The notes beneath the pieces were generated by a model, which saw only the letters and a program-made list of their open reading frames with translations, was not told where the DNA came from and made no database searches. From positions 1-9,855 of the forward strand of contig QMNH01000024.1 of NCBI GenBank assembly GCA_003647675.1: 9,855 nucleotides of DNA. Direction: 5' to 3'. Made by a program: the position numbers and the translations under genes. Below, piece by piece: positions 1 to 6,925 of the stretch. This DNA is from Candidatus Falkowiibacteriota bacterium (lineage in GTDB: Bacteria > Patescibacteriota > Patescibacteriia > Patescibacteriales > UBA12075). Every line of letters starts with the position of its first letter. The first letter of the stretch is position 1.

Positions 1-1685
1 ACGTCCGATACGATGTCCCTGTAATCGAAATTATACCGTATCGAGGCGTCAAGGATCTCGTCTTCGGCTATGGTCTTATCAACCGCGCCGGCCGGCCCGG
101 TAATAGATACCGTCCATTTCAGGTCATCGTCGATGTATATCTTGCCTAATATGGTCTGCATTATGGAGGTTATGAGTGATTTATAGGTAGGAAAATCGTT
201 TCCTGAAGACTCTGGTATGGCCAAACCGATCTCGTCTGTTATCGACCCTTGAAGTGCCGTAAACCCGGCCGCATCGATTTCGGCCTCGGTTAGCCCGAGG
301 TTTTTCAGCAGCTCGAAAAGTACAACGACGCCTTGCGTGAGGTTTCCCGTCTCGGCGCTATCTGCGCCAAACGACGGGCCGCCTAGAGTTACGGTGTTTT
401 TCTGCCCATATATCCTACAATATAGCGCGTCAAACGGGTCTAAAGGTGACGTAATCGATGGCGTTGTCGTAGCCTCGAAATTATCGACCAATACAAACCC
501 GGCGACCTTATTTACGGCGTCCGTGTATTCGGTATATTGTTTGCCGTACTGGAGGTCGTAGACTATGCCGCTTTTAAACAGCGTCAACGCGCCCACGAAT
601 GACCGCTTGACTACCGATCCGGTTGCGGCCAGTACACCGATAGCGGCGTGGTCTATATAATGGCTGCCGGTTTTATTAACGCCGGTTATATTTACAAAAC
701 CATCCGAGCCAGCGCCGGCACTACTATCAATCCACACTGAGTCGCCAACACGGAGGCCATCTGCACTGACGACGTAAGTCCTTATGGTAGTAGACACCGG
801 ACTAGCCGGGACGGTTGCGGAAACCGAGCCCAGATTAGTTTCATCTGAGATACAGATATAATCGCGGTTGCTGAAAAGCCCCGAAGCCTCTGCATAATCA
901 ATATTTACCGGCACGTAGCCGTCTACGACACCGCGTACGGTGCGGATAGGGCGACCGTCGAATTGAGGATCAAGTAAAGGAAAACGAGTAGTGCTGTAAA
1001 AGCTAACACCCGTCGAGTTGCGGTATTCTTCGGCGAAAATATTTGTGCGGTCAAGTAGATTAAAAATGACATTGTCTTGACTATAAGTTATAGATTTTAC
1101 TATGCCCCGGTAAACCTGTTTAATGTTGGCTGTCGTCAATGGGCCGAGGTAATGATACAGGTCTATGTCGGCCTGATAAAAAGAGCTGTCGTAGATATGT
1201 TTTTCAAATAGATGCGTCACGTTTGCCATCGATATCTGTGTCGATTGCGTGGGCAGAAAGCCGAAAAGACTGTCCGAAGCGGTTGAGCTTATCTGCGGGC
1301 TGCGCGTTATCATTGGCTCATAATAGACGTCCCTGGTTGTTGAGTCTAGCGGGTTGCGGTTAAAATGCGCGTCGAAAGTCCCGAACCACATTTCATAGGT
1401 AATCACAACGTCACTTGAAGCCGGATCTGAGCCGATATCTATATAGACCGTGTCGGCGTTCTCATCAAAGAACCAGTCGCCGTCTGACAGGGCCGCCGTA
1501 GTCGCGAGGTCTTTCTCTGCGCCGTCAACGTCCAGGATAACGCCCTGACCGTAGTCAAAGCCGGCGCTATATTTCGTCCCTGAAATAAGCGACCAGCCCG
1601 TAGTGTCGGCAAACCTGCGAGGTTTGAACACAGCCAGATATTGAGACTCTATACCTTCATTATCGATGTTAGCTGCATAGGTCAA
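1..1685 (-). CDS. Tail hub / baseplate-like tail-tip protein, 3' end cut by the window
   Basis: An open frame of 561 codons plus 2 nt runs off the left edge without a stop. The start is inferred to be TTG at 1685-1683: the frame is closed by a TGA just upstream, no ATG occurs before about residue 99, and an AGGGG lies 7 nt before the TTG. The TTG overlaps the upstream gene's stop as TTGA, which suggests translational coupling. The protein begins MTYAANIDNEGIESQYLAVF and is beta-rich. Residues about 100-180 include GTFDAHF, YYEPMITRSPQ, LFGFLPTQST and HIYDSSF. Residues about 298-367 form a small beta-barrel-like insert (GLRVGDSVWI ... ATGSVVKR). Residues about 410-562 (SPLDPFDALYCRIYG, LFELLKNLGL, IDDDLKWTVSI) resemble hub-domain helices and strands of tail-tip proteins. 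Its place two genes after the tape measure fits a hub that closes the tube and carries fibres. The hub role is an inference from position and general resemblance; that it is a real partial gene is nearly certain. Confidence 0.72.
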   Translation of the reverse strand, partial: MTYAANIDNEGIESQYLAVFKPRRFADTTGWSLISGTKYSAGFDYGQGVILDVDGAEKDLATTAALSDGDWFFDENADTVYIDIGSDPASSDVVITYEMWFGTFDAHFNRNPLDSTTRDVYYEPMITRSPQISSTASDSLFGFLPTQSTQISMANVTHLFEKHIYDSSFYQADIDLYHYLGPLTTANIKQVYRGIVKSITYSQDNVIFNLLDRTNIFAEEYRNSTGVSFYSTTRFPLLDPQFDGRPIRTVRGVVDGYVPVNIDYAEASGLFSNRDYICISDETNLGSVSATVPASPVSTTIRTYVVSADGLRVGDSVWIDSSAGAGSDGFVNITGVNKTGSHYIDHAAIGVLAATGSVVKRSFVGALTLFKSGIVYDLQYGKQYTEYTDAVNKVAGFVLVDNFEATTTPSITSPLDPFDALYCRIYGQKNTVTLGGPSFGADSAETGNLTQGVVVLFELLKNLGLTEAEIDAAGFTALQGSITDEIGLAIPESSGNDFPTYKSLITSIMQTILGKIYIDDDLKWTVSITGPAGAVDKTIAEDEILDASIRYNFDYRDIVSD

Positions 1686-2164
1686 AAATCAGCCCCTACT
1701 AAGTACAGTTCAAACGGTGCGCGGCCCATTGACGGTGTCGTTGGCGTATATGCCGCCGTGTAAACCGGGTCAGGCCAAGCCTTGCGCCAACTAAGATGGC
1801 TGGTTTCAAGGTAGCTATAACTATCGGCGGCCATAACGAAGCAATACTCGTCTGCGCCGTTCATGGAAAAATCTGTAAATTCGAAATATATTTCTTTAAC
1901 GGCGTTGTCTTCTGTGGTTAAATCAGCGATATTCCACGTTGTCGTGGACGACGCCAACAGAACACCAGGCGCATCGGCGGTGGCGTCTTTGTCCAGAGAG
2001 TATATTTTCATCGTTAAATTACTAAACGTAGGCGCGTTATAGATAATTATCCAGGTTCTGACCGCCTTTAGTACGATGTCTTCAACTGGTTTTATCACTT
2101 GAAACTGGTCTGTATTTGCCAGCTCTCCTGACTCCCACCGCGAACCGTAAACTGACCAGACCAT
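1682..2164 (-). CDS. Small tail-tip protein of unknown function, 160 aa
   Basis: I do not recognise this protein. It starts at an ATG that overlaps the stop of the gene before it (TAATG), with GGAG 8 nt upstream. It ends at a TGA that overlaps the TTG of the hub gene. No signal peptide or membrane segment is visible. The composition is beta-rich and aromatic: MVWSVYGSRWESGELANTD at the N-terminus, alternating hydrophobic strands (AVRTWIIIYNAPTF, LTMKIYSLDKDA, EIYFEFTDFSM, EYCFVMAADSYSYL), then a conserved-looking tail with HLSWRKAWPDPVY and FELYLVGADF. This looks like a single beta-sandwich of the carbohydrate-binding or fibre-tip accessory kind. Its position between the distal-tail-like and hub genes implies a structural tail-tip part, perhaps a decoration or receptor-contact domain. 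The fold and role are inferred; the gene itself is well supported by its tight fit in the operon. Confidence 0.8.
   Translation of the reverse strand: MVWSVYGSRWESGELANTDQFQVIKPVEDIVLKAVRTWIIIYNAPTFSNLTMKIYSLDKDATADAPGVLLASSTTTWNIADLTTEDNAVKEIYFEFTDFSMNGADEYCFVMAADSYSYLETSHLSWRKAWPDPVYTAAYTPTTPSMGRAPFELYLVGADF
1693..1697 (-). promoter_or_regulatory. Ribosome binding site supporting a TTG start
   Basis: AGGGG on the minus strand lies 7 nt before the TTG at 1685-1683, inside the last codons of the upstream gene. The only ATG nearby (1671-1669) is out of frame and meets a stop after a few codons, so this site decides the start of the hub gene. Confidence 0.6.
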
Positions 2165-3300
2165 TATAATTGCTCCAATAGTTCCATAGACATTTGATAA
2201 TTTCCAGGGCTTACAAGCTGATAATTAGGCGCTCCTGAGAACTTACAATACCGCACGTAATAATTAGACGACGAGCTAAACGCCGTTTCAGAATCGAATA
2301 CGATAAAAAACGGTTGGCTCACGCCGAAGTCGTCGAAAAACGTGTCGAGGTCTTCTTTTTCGGCGACCGTAAGGCCAAACCACTCAAGTTGAAATTTCTC
2401 GGTTTTCTCTCTGATGTCTGAGAACACCTGCCCGCCTTCGCTTGTTACGCTAGGGCTGCGGTCAACATATCCGCCTCGAAACGGAAACTGAGGCTTCCCG
2501 CGTGTTCCCTCGAAATAGTCGCCCAGAAAACACGCGCCCAGCTCGACGAACCCCTGCGGGTTATTGAGGTCGTCAATCTCCAACCGCCAATACCGTAAAG
2601 CTTCCGTATGTAGGCCAGCCGTGTCGATTTCTATAATAGCCCGCCCGTTATATGTCAGCGTCGTTTCATACGAAGGCGACGACCACGCGTCAGTCTCGTT
2701 TGCCTGAAGTTTTAGAACTGAGGACGGCGCGATTTTAAGAGGCTCATTTCTAGGGCCGATCATTATAAAAGCCTGCGGGTTGGTCGATATGCCCATATCC
2801 CATTTAATCCACTCTTCGGTTGCAAGCCTTAACGTATCGGCCGTATACGTCAACGCGCCCGTGTCGTCGGGCGTATCAAAACCCATCTGCGCCGCGAGCG
2901 TCGTATTCAGTGACCAGCGCAGAGTGAATAGCCCGGTGCCGCCAACGCCGTTGGATGTGAATTTGAAGCGAAACGTATCGGCCTCCTGGACTATCGTATA
3001 AGTCGAAGCCGCCGCAACGGCTCCGTCCATCTTTGATTTAATCTCGGCTATGAGCAGGTCCGAGCTGGCATATGTGCCGACAGTAAGCGCGGCGGTCAGG
3101 TCAACGCCGCTGGTTTCTTGAAAAGTCAGCACGTTGTTACCTGTCGTTATCTCCCAGTAGCCGTCTGAGCGCCAAACCTTGCTTCGGCGCTGCGCGTTAT
3201 ATAGATTCTCTGCTAAAAAGGCCGACTGTTCACTTGATACCGTGGCGTTCGATACGACGTCGGCTGCAAGGAAGTTTGTTTTCATTAGTAAAGTGCCCAT
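2164..3300 (-). CDS. Distal-tail-like minor tail protein with split discoidin-like domain
   Basis: This 378-residue protein is the first gene after the tape measure, the usual site of the distal tail protein. Residues about 15-48 (SNATVSSEQSAF ... KVWRSDGYWEI) and about 162-262 (WIKWDMG, FIMIGP, VLKLQAN, RYWRLEIDD, GFVELGACFLGDYF) together look like a discoidin/F5-8-type beta-sandwich. Between them, residues about 55-158 form an inserted domain, also seen in the tail tube protein of this window. Residues about 277-378 (DRSPSVTSEGG, FQLEWFGLTVAEKEDLDTFF, GVSQPFFIVFD) resemble the C-terminal part of distal-tail-type proteins. The ATG directly follows the tape measure stop. I chose it over the ATG five codons downstream because AGGG precedes it at normal distance. 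A role in joining the tube to the tip and possibly binding host glycans is inferred. Confidence 0.7.
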   Translation of the reverse strand: MGTLLMKTNFLAADVVSNATVSSEQSAFLAENLYNAQRRSKVWRSDGYWEITTGNNVLTFQETSGVDLTAALTVGTYASSDLLIAEIKSKMDGAVAAASTYTIVQEADTFRFKFTSNGVGGTGLFTLRWSLNTTLAAQMGFDTPDDTGALTYTADTLRLATEEWIKWDMGISTNPQAFIMIGPRNEPLKIAPSSVLKLQANETDAWSSPSYETTLTYNGRAIIEIDTAGLHTEALRYWRLEIDDLNNPQGFVELGACFLGDYFEGTRGKPQFPFRGGYVDRSPSVTSEGGQVFSDIREKTEKFQLEWFGLTVAEKEDLDTFFDDFGVSQPFFIVFDSETAFSSSSNYYVRYCKFSGAPNYQLVSPGNYQMSMELLEQL

Positions 3301-6300
3301 TTATGCCACCCTAAAGCCTTGTCGGTTGAGGTTTAAAAGCACTTCCGCAAGCTGCGCCTCGCCTATATTGATAGACAGGTTTAGATTCTGATCGCCGCCA
3401 TGAGGCGCTACGGCGTTCTCTTGGCGGTTGATTTTGTCGGCCAACCCGTCAATGAGTTTAAATAGGTTATCAGTCGTCTTCGGCGGCGTGACCAGCTCGC
3501 CTGATGTCAGGCCAGCGTCAAACGAGTCGCCAGGAAATCCGCCAGGAACCACGCCACCGCCTGCGAGGCCGATCTTTTTAAGTGCGCCGCCACCGCCTCC
3601 GCCTCCTCCGCCACCGCCGAAGTTTTTAAGTGCGCTCTCAAACGAGTTTAGCCAGTCGGGTTTTGGAAAACTTAGTTTCAGGGCTTTAATCTTTTTGACA
3701 CTTATTTTCCATTTCGGGCGTTTGACGCTAACTAAAACGCTAGTCGGAGGTATGACTATGCTCGACGAAAACGACGAGCCCATTGATTTGCCAATGGCTA
3801 CCGAGCCCTCTAAAAACCCTCGCGCTATTGATTGGCCGATTGCGGTGCCGGCCTTAGATAGCCCTCTGGCCAAACCGCGAACCAACGCGATTGCGATTGC
3901 GGGGACAGCGGCGAGCAGGGCTTTTACGATGCGCTCCAACCCACCTTCTATAAGTAAGCTGTCGATGAGAGCGGCGACAATTTCGCCACTTGCGGCCGCG
4001 ATGCCTTTGGCCAATGCCTCGGCAACCGGCCCGATGTTTGCGGCGATTATTTCCATCAGTGGCGCTATTTCATCGGCCAACATTTTTACTATGGACGGCA
4101 GATTATCAAAAACCGCATCGATTACTGCGGGCAGGCCCTTGAGAAGCGCTTTAACGGCTGGCCCAAGACCAGCGAGAAGTTTTGCCACCACGTCCGGAAG
4201 CCGCTGAACCAAAGCAGTTACCGCTTGAAGCAAAACGTCAACTATTGCTGGCGCGGCCTCGGCTATTTTCTCGGCGATAACTCCGAACAGGTCGCCGACC
4301 GAGCGCGCAAGTTGCGGCAGACGGGCTATGAAATTTGAGAACACCTTGTCGAATATTTTCGGCAGATTTTGAACGGCGTTTGATATGCCTTCGACAAGCT
4401 CGCCGAATAGCTTATCGAAATTCTCCAACGCCTTAACAAACTGTTGGGGCAGCCCTAAGACCGCTTGAAGACCCTGACCCAAAATGTCTATGAACTGCCC
4501 GCCGAATATTGTACTAAACGCTTTTGCGCCGTTTGCGATTGCGCTGCCGACCGATTTACCAATAGAGCCGAGCGCGCCAAGCACGTCGTCTGCAAATCCT
4601 AGGAGGTCGCCGGTTTCAAGCTTTTTAAAAGTCTCCTCGAATCCTTTGACTAGAGGCCCGAAAAGCTTGTCGCCTATTTTTGAAAACCCGCTTTCTAAGA
4701 AATTTCCAACGTCTTGAGTGAATTTATCTATGCCAGTTATCTTTGGCGTCAACGTAATTGTTGCGTCTTCTGCCGCTTTTTTTGTCTCAACGACCGCCTT
4801 TTTAACATCGATAAACGACAGGGCAAGCTGACCGACGAGGGTATTTTTCTTTGCCATTTTCTTAATGGCGTTGTCGAGTGTAAAGACGCTATCGGCAGCC
4901 TTTTCGTTTTCTTTAGCTACCCCGGTAATACGCTGTTTTGTTCTGCTGTATTTATCTGCTATACTTCCGATCAATCCAGGGATACCGAGAAACGCGCCAG
5001 CAAAGGAGTCTTTTAAAATGCCGACCGTATCTATGGTCTTTTTGGCCTGGTCGTCCATTTTCTTATTAGAGCTGGTTATCAATAGAAACCCTTTGACGAG
5101 TTTTAGCTGGTCATCAACGAGCTTTTCAAATACTAGCGCCACTACTAAAAGTATCTTACCGACTTGTTTCATGCTGTTTAATAGTGGTGTGAAGTCTGCC
5201 TTTTCTACATTATCGATAGTTTCTGCTAGGCCCTTATTTGCCGCCTTAAGAACGTCGGCAAAAGGCCCTTCGCCTTTAGTCGTAAGCGTAAGGACTAAAT
5301 TTCCGAGGTTATTTCTTATCTTATCAACCTGAAACCCTATAGAGTTTTCAACGTCTGCGAAAGCGCGGTCTGCTGCGCCCGCAGATTTTGTCATGGCGTC
5401 TAAATTGCCGGTGAGTACCTTTGTACTCTCTGACGCAAGCGACTGAACAGCTAACAAAGCTTCTTTTCTGCCTACGAGTTTCAGTATCTTGGTAGCGTTA
5501 CCATCTACAGAGTCGTTTAGGTCACGGATAAAATCATCGAATCGCTTGGTTCCAAGAGCCTGTACGTCAAACGCCTCGGCGACTGCGCCGCCTTGTTTTT
5601 GTATGTCGGCTTGGTTTTTAACCAACGCGCCCAACAAACTGTTAAGCGCGGTAACGGCTTCTGAAGTACTTAGGCCCTTAGTCGTGAGTGCTGCCACGGC
5701 TGCGGATACGTCAGAAAATCCAAGTCCTACTGACTTCGCTATTGGTAGCACTTTTCCGAGCGAACTCGCTAGCTCATCGACACGCGTTTTGCCGAGTCTC
5801 ACCGCCGTAAAAAGAGCGTCTGCGGCAACCTCGGCGTCAAGGTTTTCCTCGGCATAAACATTCAGCGCGGAGGTGAGTATATTAACGGACGCTTCTGTAG
5901 ATGATAGACCGCCAATGGCCAACTTGTTTGCGGCGATTAAAGTCTTTTGCGCCTTGGTTGCGTCGGTAATACCGGCTGATATAATCTGATAGAACGTTTT
6001 GGCCTGGTCTGTCGGTGCCGTGCCAAAAACTCTTGCCGTCTTTATAAGCTCGCTGCTGAGTTTCTGGTTAGTCCTTACTGAGTCGTTTGCGATTGAGCGG
6101 ATTTCTTGAAGCGCTTTTGAAAATTCTCCCAGTTGCACTACTGCCGATTTGATGCCCTGGAATGTGAGAAAGGCGCTGGCTATGCCTAGAAACTGAGTCT
6201 TGAGGCCGGCGAAAGCGTTTTTAAGGCTCCTACCGACGCCCTCCATTTTACTTACTGACTTACTCGCTGTCGTCTGTAAGTTCTTAAGCGCGGTTTGAGC

Positions 6301-6342
6301 GCCCTTGGCTGATGCCTGTATGTTAATATTGACTGTCGCCAT
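3301..6342 (-). CDS. Phage tail tape measure protein
   Basis: This 1013-residue protein sets tail length by spanning the tube during assembly and usually helps DNA entry. Residues about 75-280 match the TP901-type tape measure core: KALQEIRSIAND, LIKTARVFGTAPTDQAKTFY, LSSTEASVNILTSALNVY, RLGKTRVDELASSLGKVLP and LTTKGLSTSEAVTALNSLL. Residues about 690-830 are repeated amphipathic helices (LPDVVAKLLAGL, LPAVIDAVFDNLP, LPSIVKMLADEI), followed by the hydrophobic stretch LLAAVPAIAIALVRGL near 808-823. A second hydrophobic stretch (KILLVVALVF) lies near 394-404. A lysine-rich linker near 869-895 precedes eleven glycines at 909-919. Then comes the common C-terminal LAGGGVVPGGFPGDSF ... LTSGELV motif. 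At about 0.15 nm per residue, a rule known for other tape measures, the tail would be near 150 nm. The ATG overlaps the frameshift product's stop (TAATG), with AAAGG 8 nt upstream. Confidence 0.96.
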   Translation of the reverse strand: MATVNINIQASAKGAQTALKNLQTTASKSVSKMEGVGRSLKNAFAGLKTQFLGIASAFLTFQGIKSAVVQLGEFSKALQEIRSIANDSVRTNQKLSSELIKTARVFGTAPTDQAKTFYQIISAGITDATKAQKTLIAANKLAIGGLSSTEASVNILTSALNVYAEENLDAEVAADALFTAVRLGKTRVDELASSLGKVLPIAKSVGLGFSDVSAAVAALTTKGLSTSEAVTALNSLLGALVKNQADIQKQGGAVAEAFDVQALGTKRFDDFIRDLNDSVDGNATKILKLVGRKEALLAVQSLASESTKVLTGNLDAMTKSAGAADRAFADVENSIGFQVDKIRNNLGNLVLTLTTKGEGPFADVLKAANKGLAETIDNVEKADFTPLLNSMKQVGKILLVVALVFEKLVDDQLKLVKGFLLITSSNKKMDDQAKKTIDTVGILKDSFAGAFLGIPGLIGSIADKYSRTKQRITGVAKENEKAADSVFTLDNAIKKMAKKNTLVGQLALSFIDVKKAVVETKKAAEDATITLTPKITGIDKFTQDVGNFLESGFSKIGDKLFGPLVKGFEETFKKLETGDLLGFADDVLGALGSIGKSVGSAIANGAKAFSTIFGGQFIDILGQGLQAVLGLPQQFVKALENFDKLFGELVEGISNAVQNLPKIFDKVFSNFIARLPQLARSVGDLFGVIAEKIAEAAPAIVDVLLQAVTALVQRLPDVVAKLLAGLGPAVKALLKGLPAVIDAVFDNLPSIVKMLADEIAPLMEIIAANIGPVAEALAKGIAAASGEIVAALIDSLLIEGGLERIVKALLAAVPAIAIALVRGLARGLSKAGTAIGQSIARGFLEGSVAIGKSMGSSFSSSIVIPPTSVLVSVKRPKWKISVKKIKALKLSFPKPDWLNSFESALKNFGGGGGGGGGGGALKKIGLAGGGVVPGGFPGDSFDAGLTSGELVTPPKTTDNLFKLIDGLADKINRQENAVAPHGGDQNLNLSINIGEAQLAEVLLNLNRQGFRVA
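3586..3618 (-). repeat. Eleven consecutive glycine codons in the tape measure gene
   Basis: The minus strand encodes eleven glycines in a row (residues 909-919) using mixed GGC, GGT and GGA codons. The DNA is therefore a degenerate GGN tract rather than a perfect microsatellite. It sits between a lysine-rich segment and the C-terminal motif, which suggests a flexible linker. Confidence 0.85.
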
Positions 6343-6898
6343 TACTTACGCCTTTTATTTTCTTCGTCTATCAGCTTGTCAATCTCTGCCGCTATCGTCA
6401 AAAAACAATCCGCTGTGAAACCGTCAAGCTGCCCGAAGTCGTCTGAGTATCCTAACTTCGCTAACCTCTGGCGAGCGTTGTACTCTGAAACCAAAGGCGC
6501 GGCCTCGTTAGTAAGGCCGGTGCCCTTATAAGCTGCGCGGGTCTGTGTTCGTAGCGCAGCCTTTAACCGTTTCCCAACGGTATGCCCTGGATGATAATCG
6601 TGGACATGTTGTTAATAAGCTCAGTGCCTTCTTTGCTGTAACCCAAATCATCGACCGTTTTAATTTCAAGCTCACCGCATTTTAAATTAACGGTCTTGAC
6701 GTGTTTTTCAACCAAGTCAATTAGCTTAATGCCCTGCTCAACTTCTGAGCTTTTGCCGTCAACCATGATTTCTTTGGTTATAGTCATGCGCTCTTTATAT
6801 GTCGGTATCTGAAGCTCAACGTATCCCTTGAAGACACACTCGACGTCGTTGCCTTCAAGGTCTTTAATCATCTTTGGTTCATACTTATAAAGTTTCAT
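6342..6898 (-). CDS. Tail assembly chaperone long form (gpGT-like) by -1 ribosomal frameshift
   Basis: Reading 6898 to 6569 in the first frame (110 codons, ending GGA AAC), slipping back one base at GGGAAAC and then reading 6569 to 6342 gives a 185-residue fusion. The added 75 residues begin RLKAALRTQTRAAYKG, include EAAPLVSEYNARQRLAKLGY and end EIDKLIDEENKRRK. They are helical and charged like the T extension of lambda gpGT. The second frame opens only after a TAA at 6614-6612. It contains no ATG, GTG or TTG before the slip site and no ATG anywhere, so it cannot easily be translated alone. Its TAA overlaps the tape measure ATG. In lambda, the G part binds the tape measure and the T part recruits tube protein; the same role is inferred here. 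The family assignment rests on position, architecture and slippery site rather than on strong sequence resemblance. Confidence 0.85.
6530..6562 (-). promoter_or_regulatory. Possible frameshift-stimulating hairpin
   Basis: On the minus strand GCTGCGC (6560-6554) and GCGCAGC (6538-6532) form seven perfect pairs, extended by a G-U and an A-U pair, around a 15-nt loop. The stem begins 6-8 nt after the slippery site, the spacing usual for stimulatory structures. I see only three possible loop-to-downstream pairs, so a pseudoknot is not supported. Confidence 0.6.
6563..6898 (-). CDS. Tail assembly chaperone short form (gpG-like), 111 aa
   Basis: This is the first-frame product, made when ribosomes do not slip. 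It is a small soluble protein starting MKLYKYEPKMIKDLEGNDVE, with a beta-rich N-terminus (VECVFKGYVELQIPT) and helical middle (KERMTITKEIMV, GIKLIDLVEKHVKTVNLK). It ends IIIQGIPLGNG just after the slippery sequence. It lies between the tail tube and tape measure genes, where assembly chaperones lie in nearly all long-tailed phages. The ATG is 27 nt after the tube gene stop and has GGGGG 6 nt upstream. Lambda gpG is known to coat the tape measure before tube polymerisation; I infer the same here. The short form should be the more abundant product. Confidence 0.88.
   Translation of the reverse strand: MKLYKYEPKMIKDLEGNDVECVFKGYVELQIPTYKERMTITKEIMVDGKSSEVEQGIKLIDLVEKHVKTVNLKCGELEIKTVDDLGYSKEGTELINNMSTIIIQGIPLGNG
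6569..6575 (-). promoter_or_regulatory. Slippery heptamer GGGAAAC for -1 frameshifting
   Basis: The minus strand reads ttG GGA AAC in the chaperone frame, an exact X XXY YYZ pattern placed two codons before the TAA. It differs from the known lambda G/T site GGGAAAG only at the last base. Slipping by one base opens 75 further codons. Confidence 0.9.
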
Positions 6899-6925
6899 TT
6901 TTGGCCCCCGCTTTAAGCAGTGAAA

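Noticed and set aside
3283..3285. Second in-frame ATG (codon 6) as start of the distal-tail-like gene
   Set aside because: No ribosome site lies at the right distance before it, while the first ATG has AGGG upstream and directly follows the tape measure stop.
3428..4207. Long plus-strand ORF (259 codons) opposite the tape measure gene
   Set aside because: It is the antisense of a well-supported tape measure gene. Its proline run is simply the reverse of the glycine codons, and it has no neighbours on its strand.
4865..5857. Further plus-strand ORFs opposite the tape measure gene
   Set aside because: They are low-complexity Ser/Ala-rich shadows of the tape measure frame, with no ribosome site or operon context.
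6342..6562. A separate small gene after the chaperone
   Set aside because: The open frame has no ATG and no start-like codon near its beginning, whereas a correct slippery heptamer joins it to the chaperone.
6523..6562. Pseudoknot downstream of the slippery site
   Set aside because: Only three loop bases (CCC) can pair with the downstream GGG, so the claim is limited to a simple hairpin.
6899..6925. Terminator or promoter in the gap between the tube and chaperone genes
   Set aside because: The 27-nt gap shows no inverted repeat, no U-tract and no -35/-10 pair; it holds only a G-rich ribosome site.
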